DNA from: Flavobacterium franklandianum
GTDB lineage: Bacteria > Bacteroidota > Bacteroidia > Flavobacteriales > Flavobacteriaceae
Assembly (NCBI RefSeq): GCF_007097365.1
Contig: NZ_VJZR01000010.1
Location: 78,121 to 142,120, forward strand
Direction: 5' to 3'
Length of the DNA: 64,000 bases
Numbering within the stretch: position 1 is the first letter of the stretch; every line of letters begins with the position of its first letter. The position numbers and the translations under genes were made by a program. The notes under the pieces were generated by a model. The model did not search any database. It was not told the DNA's origin and saw only the letters and a list, made by a program, of their open reading frames with translations. This document shows positions 54,329 through 62,312 of this stretch, piece by piece.

Positions 54329-54841
54329 TTACTCATCATCGTTTTCATCGTCATCTTCAAAATCAAAAAGATCCTCTGGGTTATAGTCAATATTGTAGTT
54401 GGGATCTTTATCGTGGGCACTAACTCCTGGCGGATTGAACAATCCCCAATCATCTTTGATGTAATTCCAAACATCAAAACTGGCAACCCAATCAATGAAT
54501 AAAAGCCGGAATTCATCGATTTCATCTCTTAATAAATTGATATAATCTTTGTCTTGAATATCTTCTTCAAAACGTAAACTGCCAGCATGAACATAGAGAT
54601 CTCGTGCAGCCTTACGGATAATGGTGGCGTTTTCCATTTTCAAATCATAAAAATCTGCTCCATGAGCTCCCGCAATTTTAGCAGGAATTATCATGGCATC
54701 TTCCAACATAAATCGAACAGTTGTTTCTTGCAGAAATTGATTGTCAGCAGGAATGATTTCAACTATTCCTTGCGTGATTTTGAAAATTTGTTCCGCTTTT
54801 TGATACAAAGGAAATTGTTCTAATTCGTCTCGTTTTGACAT
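54329..54841 (-). CDS. Helical protein, four-helix-bundle-like, acidic tail
   Basis: A 170-residue protein beginning MSKRDELEQFPLYQKAEQIF. The helical pattern FKITQGIVEIIPADNQFLQE, MLEDAMIIPAKIAGAHGADF, YDLKMENATIIRKAARDLYV resembles the four-helix-bundle family of S23/Avd-type proteins. The C-terminal 25 residues are strongly acidic (EDLFDFEDDDENDDE). It starts 6 bases after the stop of the pyruvate-kinase-like gene. Function is unknown; in this setting it is not an intervening sequence of rRNA. Confidence 0.6.
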   Translation of the reverse strand: MSKRDELEQFPLYQKAEQIFKITQGIVEIIPADNQFLQETTVRFMLEDAMIIPAKIAGAHGADFYDLKMENATIIRKAARDLYVHAGSLRFEEDIQDKDYINLLRDEIDEFRLLFIDWVASFDVWNYIKDDWGLFNPPGVSAHDKDPNYNIDYNPEDLFDFEDDDENDDE

Positions 54842-54847
54842 GGTTTT

Positions 54848-56401
54848 TTAGCTTAATTGCTTAGTATTTATTTCTCCAATTAACTGATTGACGGTATTTT
54901 TGGCAATATTCAAAGCTCTGAGTGAATTCTTTTTCTTTAAGGAATGAGCTTCCATTCTGATTAGTATATTTTTGAGCATTTTGATGGCATCATTAATATA
55001 AGGACCCTTATTAAGCATAATACATTCGGCTTGAACGCCTTGGACAACATCACTAATTTCTGCTCTAGTTGGAATTCCTGTTTTGGCCAGATTTTCGAGA
55101 ACTTGTGTTGCCCAAATAACTGGAATATGTGCTGCTTCGCAAAGCCAAAGAATTTCATTTTGAACTTCTGAGATTCTTTCGAAACCAATTTCTACGGCCA
55201 AGTCGCCTCTTGCAATCATTACCCCAATTTTATCTCTTTTCATGCCTTCGAGTAGGATAAATGGAAGGTTTTCAAAAGCTTCTTTGTTTTCAATTTTGAA
55301 AACAACACCTAAATCTTTAGCATTATTCAGGTTTAATTGTTCGTATAAAAACTGAACGTCTTCTGCTGTTCTCACAAAAGAATAGCCTACGATATCGGCA
55401 TTTTTGCATACAAAAGGCAAATTTTCAATATCCTTTGCTGTTAAAGCCGGCAAGTTCAATTTTGTATCTGGAAGGTTGATCCCTTTTTGAGAGGATAACT
55501 TCGGTTTATAGCAATGCGTAATTAAGAGTTCAATATCTTCATCAGTTTTTGAAATAACGACCGATTTAATCATTCCATCATCAAATAAAACAACGTCATC
55601 GATTTTGACATCATCTATTATTTCAGGAAGCATCACTCCAATTTCAGCCATTTTGAGTTGTTTATTTTTTTTTCCGAATTTAGATTTTTTTCCTAAAGTC
55701 TTTCTTTTGGTTAAGATAATATGTTCCCCAACTCTTAAATTAATACCATTCTTTACTTTTTCCTTTCCTTTTCCTTTTTTTCTGGATATTGCAATGGTTG
55801 CAGTTCTTATTTTTGGACCTGACAAATCCATATAAATTTTTAATATATGGTTGGTTTCAATTTTAATTTCGTTGACGAATTGTACCATTTTTGTCCACAT
55901 ATCAATATCTCCGTGGCTTAAATTGATTCGGGCTATTTCCATTCCGTTTTGAACCATTTCTTCAATAATAGATTTATCTTCTGCCGCTTCGTTCGGGAGA
56001 GTGACCATTATTTCGGTAAAATTACTTCTGCTTCCTTGATTGAATAAATTATTGGCATTTTTCTTAATTAATTCACTACTTCTTTCGTAACCTATTATTT
56101 CGATATTAGACTTTTCGGCAACAGGAAGTCCTTGAATTAATTTTAAATTTTTCACAACACTATACAAATTGCTATAAACATAACCTTCGGAAGTTCCTAG
56201 AGAGGACACACCGTAATCAGATAAACTGGCTTGATATTTTCTTAAATCAAAAGTTCTAAGGATAAGATACCGGCATAAATTTTTAGCACTTAATCTGTAT
56301 TCTTGGTGTATATTAGAGATGGTAATATCTATTTTTGATTCATTATCAATAATAGACTGTAAAATCTCATTCAATTCTATACATAATTTTTCAATTTTCA
56401 T
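54848..56401 (-). CDS. Pyruvate-kinase-like protein with novel N-terminal extension and no C-domain
   Basis: A 517-residue protein. Residues about 130-480 form a pyruvate-kinase barrel with B domain: ARINLSHGD, IYMDLSGPKIRTAT, VLFDDGMIKSVV, VVFKIENKEAF (catalytic Lys and metal Glu), MIARGDLAVEIGFERIS (metal Asp) and VIWATQVLENLAKTGIPTRA. The usual C-terminal regulatory domain (about 120 residues) is missing, and residues 1-125 are an unfamiliar helical extension. Catalytic residues appear intact. The cell surely has a standard pyruvate kinase elsewhere. Substrate and role in this cluster are unknown. Confidence 0.82.
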   Translation of the reverse strand: MKIEKLCIELNEILQSIIDNESKIDITISNIHQEYRLSAKNLCRYLILRTFDLRKYQASLSDYGVSSLGTSEGYVYSNLYSVVKNLKLIQGLPVAEKSNIEIIGYERSSELIKKNANNLFNQGSRSNFTEIMVTLPNEAAEDKSIIEEMVQNGMEIARINLSHGDIDMWTKMVQFVNEIKIETNHILKIYMDLSGPKIRTATIAISRKKGKGKEKVKNGINLRVGEHIILTKRKTLGKKSKFGKKNKQLKMAEIGVMLPEIIDDVKIDDVVLFDDGMIKSVVISKTDEDIELLITHCYKPKLSSQKGINLPDTKLNLPALTAKDIENLPFVCKNADIVGYSFVRTAEDVQFLYEQLNLNNAKDLGVVFKIENKEAFENLPFILLEGMKRDKIGVMIARGDLAVEIGFERISEVQNEILWLCEAAHIPVIWATQVLENLAKTGIPTRAEISDVVQGVQAECIMLNKGPYINDAIKMLKNILIRMEAHSLKKKNSLRALNIAKNTVNQLIGEINTKQLS

Positions 56402-56643
56402 GCGGTTCGTTTTTTATTATCCATAAGATATTATATTATAGTTTTTCTTTTAATACAAAGCTAAATTAAATAATTTCTTAAGGCTTTTATTTTGTGTTAT
56501 TGTTTTTATAAATGTCTTTTAACCATAAAAGATAGAGATTTGGAAATTCAATTTTAAAAAGCTTTTCGCAACCAGAGCGTTATATTTTTATATAAAATTA
56601 GCAAATCATAAATTCAAAACCGTAAATCGTAAATAAATTTTCA

Positions 56644-56651
56644 TACTTTTG
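56644..56651 (+). promoter_or_regulatory. -7 element for tpx
   Basis: TACTTTTG lies 23 bases before the ATG at 56675. No TTG lies at 17-20 bases upstream. The rest of the 273-base spacer before tpx is AT-rich; AAATCATAAATT, then GTAAATCGTAAATAAA is one of the degenerate A/T tracts. Confidence 0.45.
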
Positions 56652-56674
56652 AACCTCATTAAACAACAAACATT

Positions 56675-57172
56675 ATGGCTTCTATTACATTAGGCGGAAA
56701 TCCAATCCAAACTTCAGGAGAGTTACCAAAGGTTGGCACAAAACTAGCTGATTTTAAATTAATAAAAAACGACCTTTCTATTGCTACCTTGACCGATTTT
56801 GCTGGTACAAACTTGGTTCTGAATATTTTTCCAAGTATTGATACTGGAACTTGTGCTACATCTGTAAGAACATTTAATGCAACTGCGTCTAAATTAGAAA
56901 ACACAAAAGTATTGTGTATTTCTAGAGATTTGCCTTTTGCTCAAAAACGTTTTTGTGGCGCTGAAGGAATCGAAAATGTGGTTATTTTATCTGATTTTAA
57001 CGACGGAAATTTTGGCAAAACCAATGGTTTAGAAATTACCGATGGTGTTTTAGCAGGTTTGCATTCCAGATGTATTATTGTTGTTGATGCAAGTGGATCC
57101 GTTATCTACACCGAACAAGTTCCAGAAATTGCGAACGAGCCTAAATACGAAGCTGCCTTAGCGGCACTTTAA
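56675..57172 (+). CDS. tpx: Thiol peroxidase
   Basis: A 165-residue atypical 2-Cys peroxiredoxin that reduces alkyl hydroperoxides and H2O2 with thioredoxin. The start ITLGGNPIQTSGELPKVG is characteristic. The peroxidatic Cys is in SIDTGTCATSVRTFN (about residue 60) and the resolving Cys in CISRDLPFAQKRFCGAEGI (about residue 94). Active-site Thr and Arg are present. It is 6 bases from dgkA. Confidence 0.96.
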   Translation: MASITLGGNPIQTSGELPKVGTKLADFKLIKNDLSIATLTDFAGTNLVLNIFPSIDTGTCATSVRTFNATASKLENTKVLCISRDLPFAQKRFCGAEGIENVVILSDFNDGNFGKTNGLEITDGVLAGLHSRCIIVVDASGSVIYTEQVPEIANEPKYEAALAAL

Positions 57173-57178
57173 TACCGT

Positions 57179-57553
57179 ATGGAATTTCAGAAAGACAATT
57201 CTTTCTTTAGCGGAAGATTAAAAAGCGTTTCATTTGCTGTGAAAGGTGCTATAAAATTAATTACAACCGAACACAGCGTTATGGTTCAGTTTTTTATTGG
57301 AATCATAATGACATTCGTTGGTTTTTTTATGCATATTACTACAACCGAATGGCTTTTTCAAATATTAGCCATAGGATTAGTGATGAGTGTTGAAGGAATT
57401 AACACAGCTGTAGAAAAAATTGCCGATTTTATTCATCCTAATTTTCATGAGAGAATTGGATTTATCAAAGACATTGCAGCAGGAGCTGTATTTTTTGCAG
57501 CACTTACAGCAATGGCAATTGGATTAATTATATATGTACCAAAATTTTTATAG
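57179..57553 (+). CDS. dgkA: Diacylglycerol kinase
   Basis: A 124-residue inner-membrane lipid kinase recycling diacylglycerol (or undecaprenol) with ATP. The signature GLVMSVEGINTAVEKIADFI with its catalytic Glu residues is present, flanked by three hydrophobic helices (about 40-58, 62-82, 100-122), and IKDIAAGAVFF matches the family KD-x-AxGAV motif. It follows tpx by 6 bases and precedes ftsK by 18. Confidence 0.95.
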   Translation: MEFQKDNSFFSGRLKSVSFAVKGAIKLITTEHSVMVQFFIGIIMTFVGFFMHITTTEWLFQILAIGLVMSVEGINTAVEKIADFIHPNFHERIGFIKDIAAGAVFFAALTAMAIGLIIYVPKFL

Positions 57554-57571
57554 AAAATAGTTCAACCAAGA

Positions 57572-60013
57572 ATGGCAAAAACAACAAAAGCAGTTACTCC
57601 AGACAAGAAATCGAATTCCACTTCTGTTGAAAAAAAATCATGGGTTTTCACAAAACAACACAAAATTGTTTTGGGTTCACTCTTGGTATTATTTTCAATT
57701 GCTTTATTACTTGCTTTTATTTCCTTTTATATATACGGTCAAGCTGATCAAAGCGCAGTCTATCAATTATCGGATAGAAATGAAACGGTTCAGAATTGGT
57801 TGGGAAAATTCGGTGCTTATCTTGCCGATTTAATGGTTTACAAAGGTTTTGGACTTGCTTCCTTTATATTTGTTCGATTATTTTTCCTAACAGGTATTTT
57901 TTTAGTGCTTGATATTTCTTTAAAAAAGCTCAAAAGAATCTGGTTTTGGGATCTATTTGTAATCATTATCTTGTCAGTATTATTCGGATTTTTTGCCACT
58001 TCTTTACCAGAATTGGGAGGGATTATTGGATATGAATTGAATTTGTTTTCGCAAGATTACCTTGGTAAAACAGGAACATTACTCGTTTTATTCTTTGGAA
58101 TAATAATCTATTTGATTTTTAAAATCAAAGTATCACCTGAAAAAATTAAATCCTTTTTCGAAAGAACCAAAAAAGAAATTAAATTTGATTTAAATTCGAC
58201 AGCTTCTTCAAATGCCTATAATCTTGAAGAATATGCCGTTAAAGAAACCGAAGAGGACGAAGAGCTTGAAGGAATTCATTTGAAAACTGCAGGTTCACAA
58301 TTCGAACTCAACAAAGAAGCTTTGAAACCTACGATTAGTAATCCTTCTGAGATTACTTTGAAACCGCTACCAAAACAAGTTACACCACCGCCTTTCCATT
58401 CGCCAGAAATTATTCATACAGATGATGATCATTTTGTGATAGAAAAAGCTCCCGAAGAAGATATCATCGAAGAGAATTTGGCATCAAAACTGGTAGCCGA
58501 TTTTGGATTGTTTGACCCTACATTGGATTTATCAAATTACAAATACCCAACAATCGATTTATTAAAAGAATATTCTACTGGAGGAATCACCATCAATCAG
58601 GAGGAATTAGAAGAGAATAAAAATAAAATTGTTGAAACACTTCGCAATTATAAAATCGAAATTGCACATATAAAAGCTACTGTTGGTCCTTCGGTTACTT
58701 TATATGAAATCGTGCCAGAAGCAGGAATTAGAATTTCAAAAATCAAGAGTTTAGAGGACGATATTGCTTTGTCCCTTTCGGCATTGGGAATTCGTATTAT
58801 TGCTCCAATTCCTGGAAAAGGAACTATTGGGATTGAGGTTCCTAACAAAAATCCAACGATGGTTTCGATGAAAAGTGTGATTGGCTCAGCCAAATTTCAA
58901 GAAGCTGAAATGGAATTGCCTCTGGCCCTAGGAAAAACAATTTCGAACGAAACTTTTGTAGTTGACTTAGCCAAAATGCCCCATTTATTAATGGCGGGAG
59001 CAACAGGACAAGGAAAATCTGTAGGTTTAAATGCCGTTATCACTTCTTTACTATACAAAAAACATCCTGCCGAAATCAAGTTTGTTTTGGTCGATCCTAA
59101 GAAAGTAGAATTAACACTTTTCAATAAAATAGAAAGACATTATCTTGCCAAACTTCCAGATACTGATGATGCTATTATTACTGATAACGCCAAGGTTGTC
59201 AATACTTTGAACTCGCTATGTGTCGAAATGGATAATCGCTATTCTTTGTTGAAAGATGCGATGGTGAGAAACATCAAGGAATACAACGAAAAATTCAAAT
59301 CTAGAAAATTAAATCCTGAAAATGGCCACCGATTCTTACCTTATATAGTATTAGTTGTCGATGAGTTTGCCGATTTGATTATGACTGCCGGAAAGGAAGT
59401 TGAAGTTCCTATTGCACGATTGGCACAATTAGCCAGAGCCATCGGGATTCACTTAATCATTGCTACACAAAGACCATCTGTAAATGTAATTACTGGATTG
59501 ATAAAAGCCAATTTCCCTGCTAGAATAGCCTTTAGAGTATCTTCAAAAATTGATTCAAGAACTATATTAGATACCCAAGGAGCAGACCAATTGATAGGAC
59601 GTGGCGATATGCTTTATCACAACGGCAATGATGTAGTTCGTGTACAATGCGCATTTGTAGATACTCCCGAGGTAGAAAAAATTGTAGATTTTATTGGTTC
59701 CCAAAAAGCATACGCAACAGCTTATTTACTTCCGGAGTTCGTTGGAGAAGAAAGTGGCATTAATCTTGATATGGATATTTCCGAGAGAGATACTTTATTT
59801 AGAGAGGCTGCCGAAATAATTGTTATGGCACAACAAGGTTCTGCCTCTTTACTACAAAGAAAACTTAAATTAGGCTACAACAGAGCAGGACGATTGATAG
59901 ATCAATTGGAAGCTGCTGGAATCGTAGGGCCTTTTGAGGGTAGTAAAGCCAGAAGTGTAAATATCTTAGATATAAGTTCTCTTGAACAATTTTTCAATAA
60001 TGAACAAAATTAA
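57572..60013 (+). CDS. ftsK: DNA translocase FtsK
   Basis: An 813-residue septal DNA pump that moves chromosomes during division and activates XerCD recombination. Four to five transmembrane helices lie in residues 25-190. A charged linker (about 205-300) precedes the motor domain: LLMAGATGQGKSVGLNAVI (Walker A, about 470), VLVVDEFADLIMTAG (Walker B) and ATQRPSVNVITGLIKANFPA. The C-terminal winged-helix gamma domain, ASLLQRKLKLGYNRAGRLID, binds KOPS-like sites. The length is normal. lolA begins shortly after its stop. Confidence 0.97.
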   Translation: MAKTTKAVTPDKKSNSTSVEKKSWVFTKQHKIVLGSLLVLFSIALLLAFISFYIYGQADQSAVYQLSDRNETVQNWLGKFGAYLADLMVYKGFGLASFIFVRLFFLTGIFLVLDISLKKLKRIWFWDLFVIIILSVLFGFFATSLPELGGIIGYELNLFSQDYLGKTGTLLVLFFGIIIYLIFKIKVSPEKIKSFFERTKKEIKFDLNSTASSNAYNLEEYAVKETEEDEELEGIHLKTAGSQFELNKEALKPTISNPSEITLKPLPKQVTPPPFHSPEIIHTDDDHFVIEKAPEEDIIEENLASKLVADFGLFDPTLDLSNYKYPTIDLLKEYSTGGITINQEELEENKNKIVETLRNYKIEIAHIKATVGPSVTLYEIVPEAGIRISKIKSLEDDIALSLSALGIRIIAPIPGKGTIGIEVPNKNPTMVSMKSVIGSAKFQEAEMELPLALGKTISNETFVVDLAKMPHLLMAGATGQGKSVGLNAVITSLLYKKHPAEIKFVLVDPKKVELTLFNKIERHYLAKLPDTDDAIITDNAKVVNTLNSLCVEMDNRYSLLKDAMVRNIKEYNEKFKSRKLNPENGHRFLPYIVLVVDEFADLIMTAGKEVEVPIARLAQLARAIGIHLIIATQRPSVNVITGLIKANFPARIAFRVSSKIDSRTILDTQGADQLIGRGDMLYHNGNDVVRVQCAFVDTPEVEKIVDFIGSQKAYATAYLLPEFVGEESGINLDMDISERDTLFREAAEIIVMAQQGSASLLQRKLKLGYNRAGRLIDQLEAAGIVGPFEGSKARSVNILDISSLEQFFNNEQN

Positions 60014-60032
60014 AAATTAAAATGAAATCGAA

Positions 60033-60073
60033 GATTCACGACTCAAGCAAAAGCGAACAAGCGAAGCAATTCC
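60033..60073 (+). repeat. AGCGAAC...CGAAGCAATT repeat, copy 3, within the open frame before lolA
   Basis: GATTCACGACTCAAGCAAAA, then GCGAACAAGCGAAGCAATTC: shares AGCGAAC, three bases, and CGAAGCAATT with 34708-34749 and with the reverse complement of 15729-15754. It lies in the reading frame that extends upstream of the lolA signal peptide. Confidence 0.7.
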
Positions 60074-60093
60074 AAAAAAAAAATATTAAAAGT

Positions 60094-60741
60094 GTGAGTG
60101 AAAAAGTTTTATTAATTACCTCCATTTTATTTCTATTCAATTTTTCCATTCAAGCGCAGGATAACAAAGCAAAAGATCTTTTGAACAAAGTTACTTCAAT
60201 AGTAAAAGGGTATGATAATATTGTAATTGATTTCAAATACAGTTTGAATAATGCCAAAGAAAACATTCATCAAGACAGTAAAGGAAATGTGACGATGAAA
60301 GGCAATCAATATGTTTTGAATTTTATGGGAGTTACCAAAATTTATGACGGCAAGAAGAACTACACTATAGTTCCTGAAGATGAAGAGGTTACTATTTCTT
60401 CCGTTAATGAAAAAGATGACAGCGCCATCACACCATCAAAGATGTTGACTTTTTTTAATTCGGGTTATAAATGCACCATGGATAAATTGGAAGACATCAA
60501 AGGTAGAAAAATTCAATATGTAAAATTGGTTCCAACGAATGCCAAAGATCAAAGAAAAGAAATATTATTGGGTATTGATGTTCAAACAAAACACATTTAT
60601 AATTTGATTGAAACAGGCAAAAAAGGAACAAAAACTACATTGACTGTTAATTCTTTTAAAACCAACCAACCTTTGTCGAAAAATCAATTTACCTTTGTTG
60701 CGAGTAGATATCCAAATTACTACATCAATAAATTAGATTAA
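60094..60741 (+). CDS. lolA: Outer-membrane lipoprotein carrier protein LolA
   Basis: A 215-residue periplasmic chaperone ferrying lipoproteins to the outer membrane. From the GTG at 60094 the protein begins MSEKVLLITSILFLFNFSIQ with cleavage after AQ, followed by KAKDLLNKVTSIVKGYDNIV and a beta-rich half-barrel (GNVTMKGNQYVLNFMGVTKI, KIQYVKLVPTNA-like IQYVKLVPTNAKDQRKEI). An ATG at 60022 is in frame but would prefix 24 residues encoded by an interspersed repeat, so I prefer the later start. It lies between ftsK and an LptF/G permease. Confidence 0.85.
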   Translation: MSEKVLLITSILFLFNFSIQAQDNKAKDLLNKVTSIVKGYDNIVIDFKYSLNNAKENIHQDSKGNVTMKGNQYVLNFMGVTKIYDGKKNYTIVPEDEEVTISSVNEKDDSAITPSKMLTFFNSGYKCTMDKLEDIKGRKIQYVKLVPTNAKDQRKEILLGIDVQTKHIYNLIETGKKGTKTTLTVNSFKTNQPLSKNQFTFVASRYPNYYINKLD

Positions 60742-60747
60742 TTCTAG

Positions 60748-62184
60748 GTGAAAATTCTCGACAAATACTTACTAAAGACTTTTCTGAGTACCTTTTTTAC
60801 GGTATTTATTATTCTGTTTTTTATATTTATCCTTCAATCCGTTTGGTTGTTTATAGCAGAATTAGCTGGGAAAGACTTGGATTTAACCATGGTTCTTAAA
60901 TTCTTATTATTTGCGATGCCGCGTATTATTCCGCTAGTTTTACCGCTATCAGTTTTGTTAGCTTCGATAATGACATTTGGAAATTTGGCCGAAAACTACG
61001 AATTTGCGGCTATGAAATCGGCTGGGATTTCGCTACAAAGAGCGATGAAAAGCTTAATTATCTTCATTTCTATTTTGAGTATCGTAGCTTTTTCTTTTGC
61101 CAATAATGTTATTCCTTATGCCGAATATAAGTTTATTAATTTCCGTAGAAACATTGCCCAATTAAAACCTGCTTTGGCTATAGCCGAGGGTCAGTTCAGC
61201 GATGTTGGCTTGTATTCAATAAAAGTGAATAAGAAATCGGGAGTTAATGGAAACACTTTGACGGGGATTACCATTCATAAAAAATCGGCAATGGGCGAAG
61301 GAAATAAGACTGTTATCAAGGCTAAAAACGGTTTATTGATTAGTAGCGAGAAATCAAACACCCTTCAAATGGTTTTGAATGATGGGTATTACTATGAAGA
61401 TGTCATTCCAAAAAAATATGAAGACCGAAGCAAATTCCCTTTTGCAAAAAGCTCCTTTAAGAAATACAATATCAATATCGATTTATCAAAATTGAATAAA
61501 GTAAATGTTGATGATGCGAGTATTTCAAATACCAATACGATGCTAAATGTTAGCGAACTCAATTATACTTTAGATTCCTTGCATAAAAATAGGAATACTG
61601 AGATTTTATCTTTTTCAGAAAACATCAATCAACGCATTGGAATGCAAAGAAGTTATAATCCTGTTTTGCCTATCAAGAAGACTAAGACACTGACTGATAA
61701 TTTATTGTCTAAATATTCTAACGAAAAAAAATTAACCGTTTTAAATTATGCCAGCAGCAATATAGACAATAATTTGCTTTCCATTAGTGGTACAAAAACC
61801 GAATTAGAGTTCAAACAAAAAAACATAAATGGTCACATTTTAGCGTTCTATGATAAATTTGTAATTGCTTATGCGTGTTTTTTAATGTTTTTTATAGGAG
61901 CCCCCTTGGGTGCTATTATTCGAAAAGGCGGTTTAGGTTTACCAATAGTATTTGCTGTACTAATATTTATTACTTTCCATTTTATTAATACTTTTGGAAA
62001 ACGAATCTCGCAAGAAAATGGGTTATCACCAATATTAGGAGCTTGGATTTCGTCATTAATTCTGACACCATTAGCTATTTTACTAACCTATCGTGCAACG
62101 AATGATATTGGATTGATTAATATGGATGTTGTTTTGGCACCCTTTCAAAAAATATTTCAAAAAATATTTCCTTCGCCAAAATAA
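60748..62184 (+). CDS. LptF/LptG-family permease (YjgP/YjgQ)
   Basis: A 478-residue inner-membrane permease of the lipopolysaccharide transport ABC system. It starts at a GTG (60748), giving MKILDKYLLKTFLSTFF, the typical first helix. Helices 2-3 (about 55-120) include LVLPLSVLLASIMTFGNLAE and NYEFAAMKSAGISLQRAMK, the coupling region for LptB. A periplasmic beta-jellyroll domain (about 130-270) precedes three C-terminal helices with FFIGAPLGAIIRKGGLGLPI. One protein of this family may serve as both F and G. It is 6 bases after lolA. Confidence 0.93.
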   Translation: MKILDKYLLKTFLSTFFTVFIILFFIFILQSVWLFIAELAGKDLDLTMVLKFLLFAMPRIIPLVLPLSVLLASIMTFGNLAENYEFAAMKSAGISLQRAMKSLIIFISILSIVAFSFANNVIPYAEYKFINFRRNIAQLKPALAIAEGQFSDVGLYSIKVNKKSGVNGNTLTGITIHKKSAMGEGNKTVIKAKNGLLISSEKSNTLQMVLNDGYYYEDVIPKKYEDRSKFPFAKSSFKKYNINIDLSKLNKVNVDDASISNTNTMLNVSELNYTLDSLHKNRNTEILSFSENINQRIGMQRSYNPVLPIKKTKTLTDNLLSKYSNEKKLTVLNYASSNIDNNLLSISGTKTELEFKQKNINGHILAFYDKFVIAYACFLMFFIGAPLGAIIRKGGLGLPIVFAVLIFITFHFINTFGKRISQENGLSPILGAWISSLILTPLAILLTYRATNDIGLINMDVVLAPFQKIFQKIFPSPK

Positions 62185-62312
62185 TAACATATCAACTTCC
62201 AATATAAAACTAAACATTTTGAAAGAGTTCTTTAAAATATTCGTCAATACATATAATGATTATAGTTGATGCTTATTTTACTTAATTATTTCTAAAAAAT
62301 TAAAACCAAAAT

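Noticed and set aside
54329..54841. rRNA intervening-sequence S23 protein
   Set aside because: The helical pattern is similar, but there is no rRNA here and the acidic tail is atypical.
62185..62312. FMN riboswitch before ribB
   Set aside because: None of the conserved RFN-element blocks is present; the leader is short and AT-rich.
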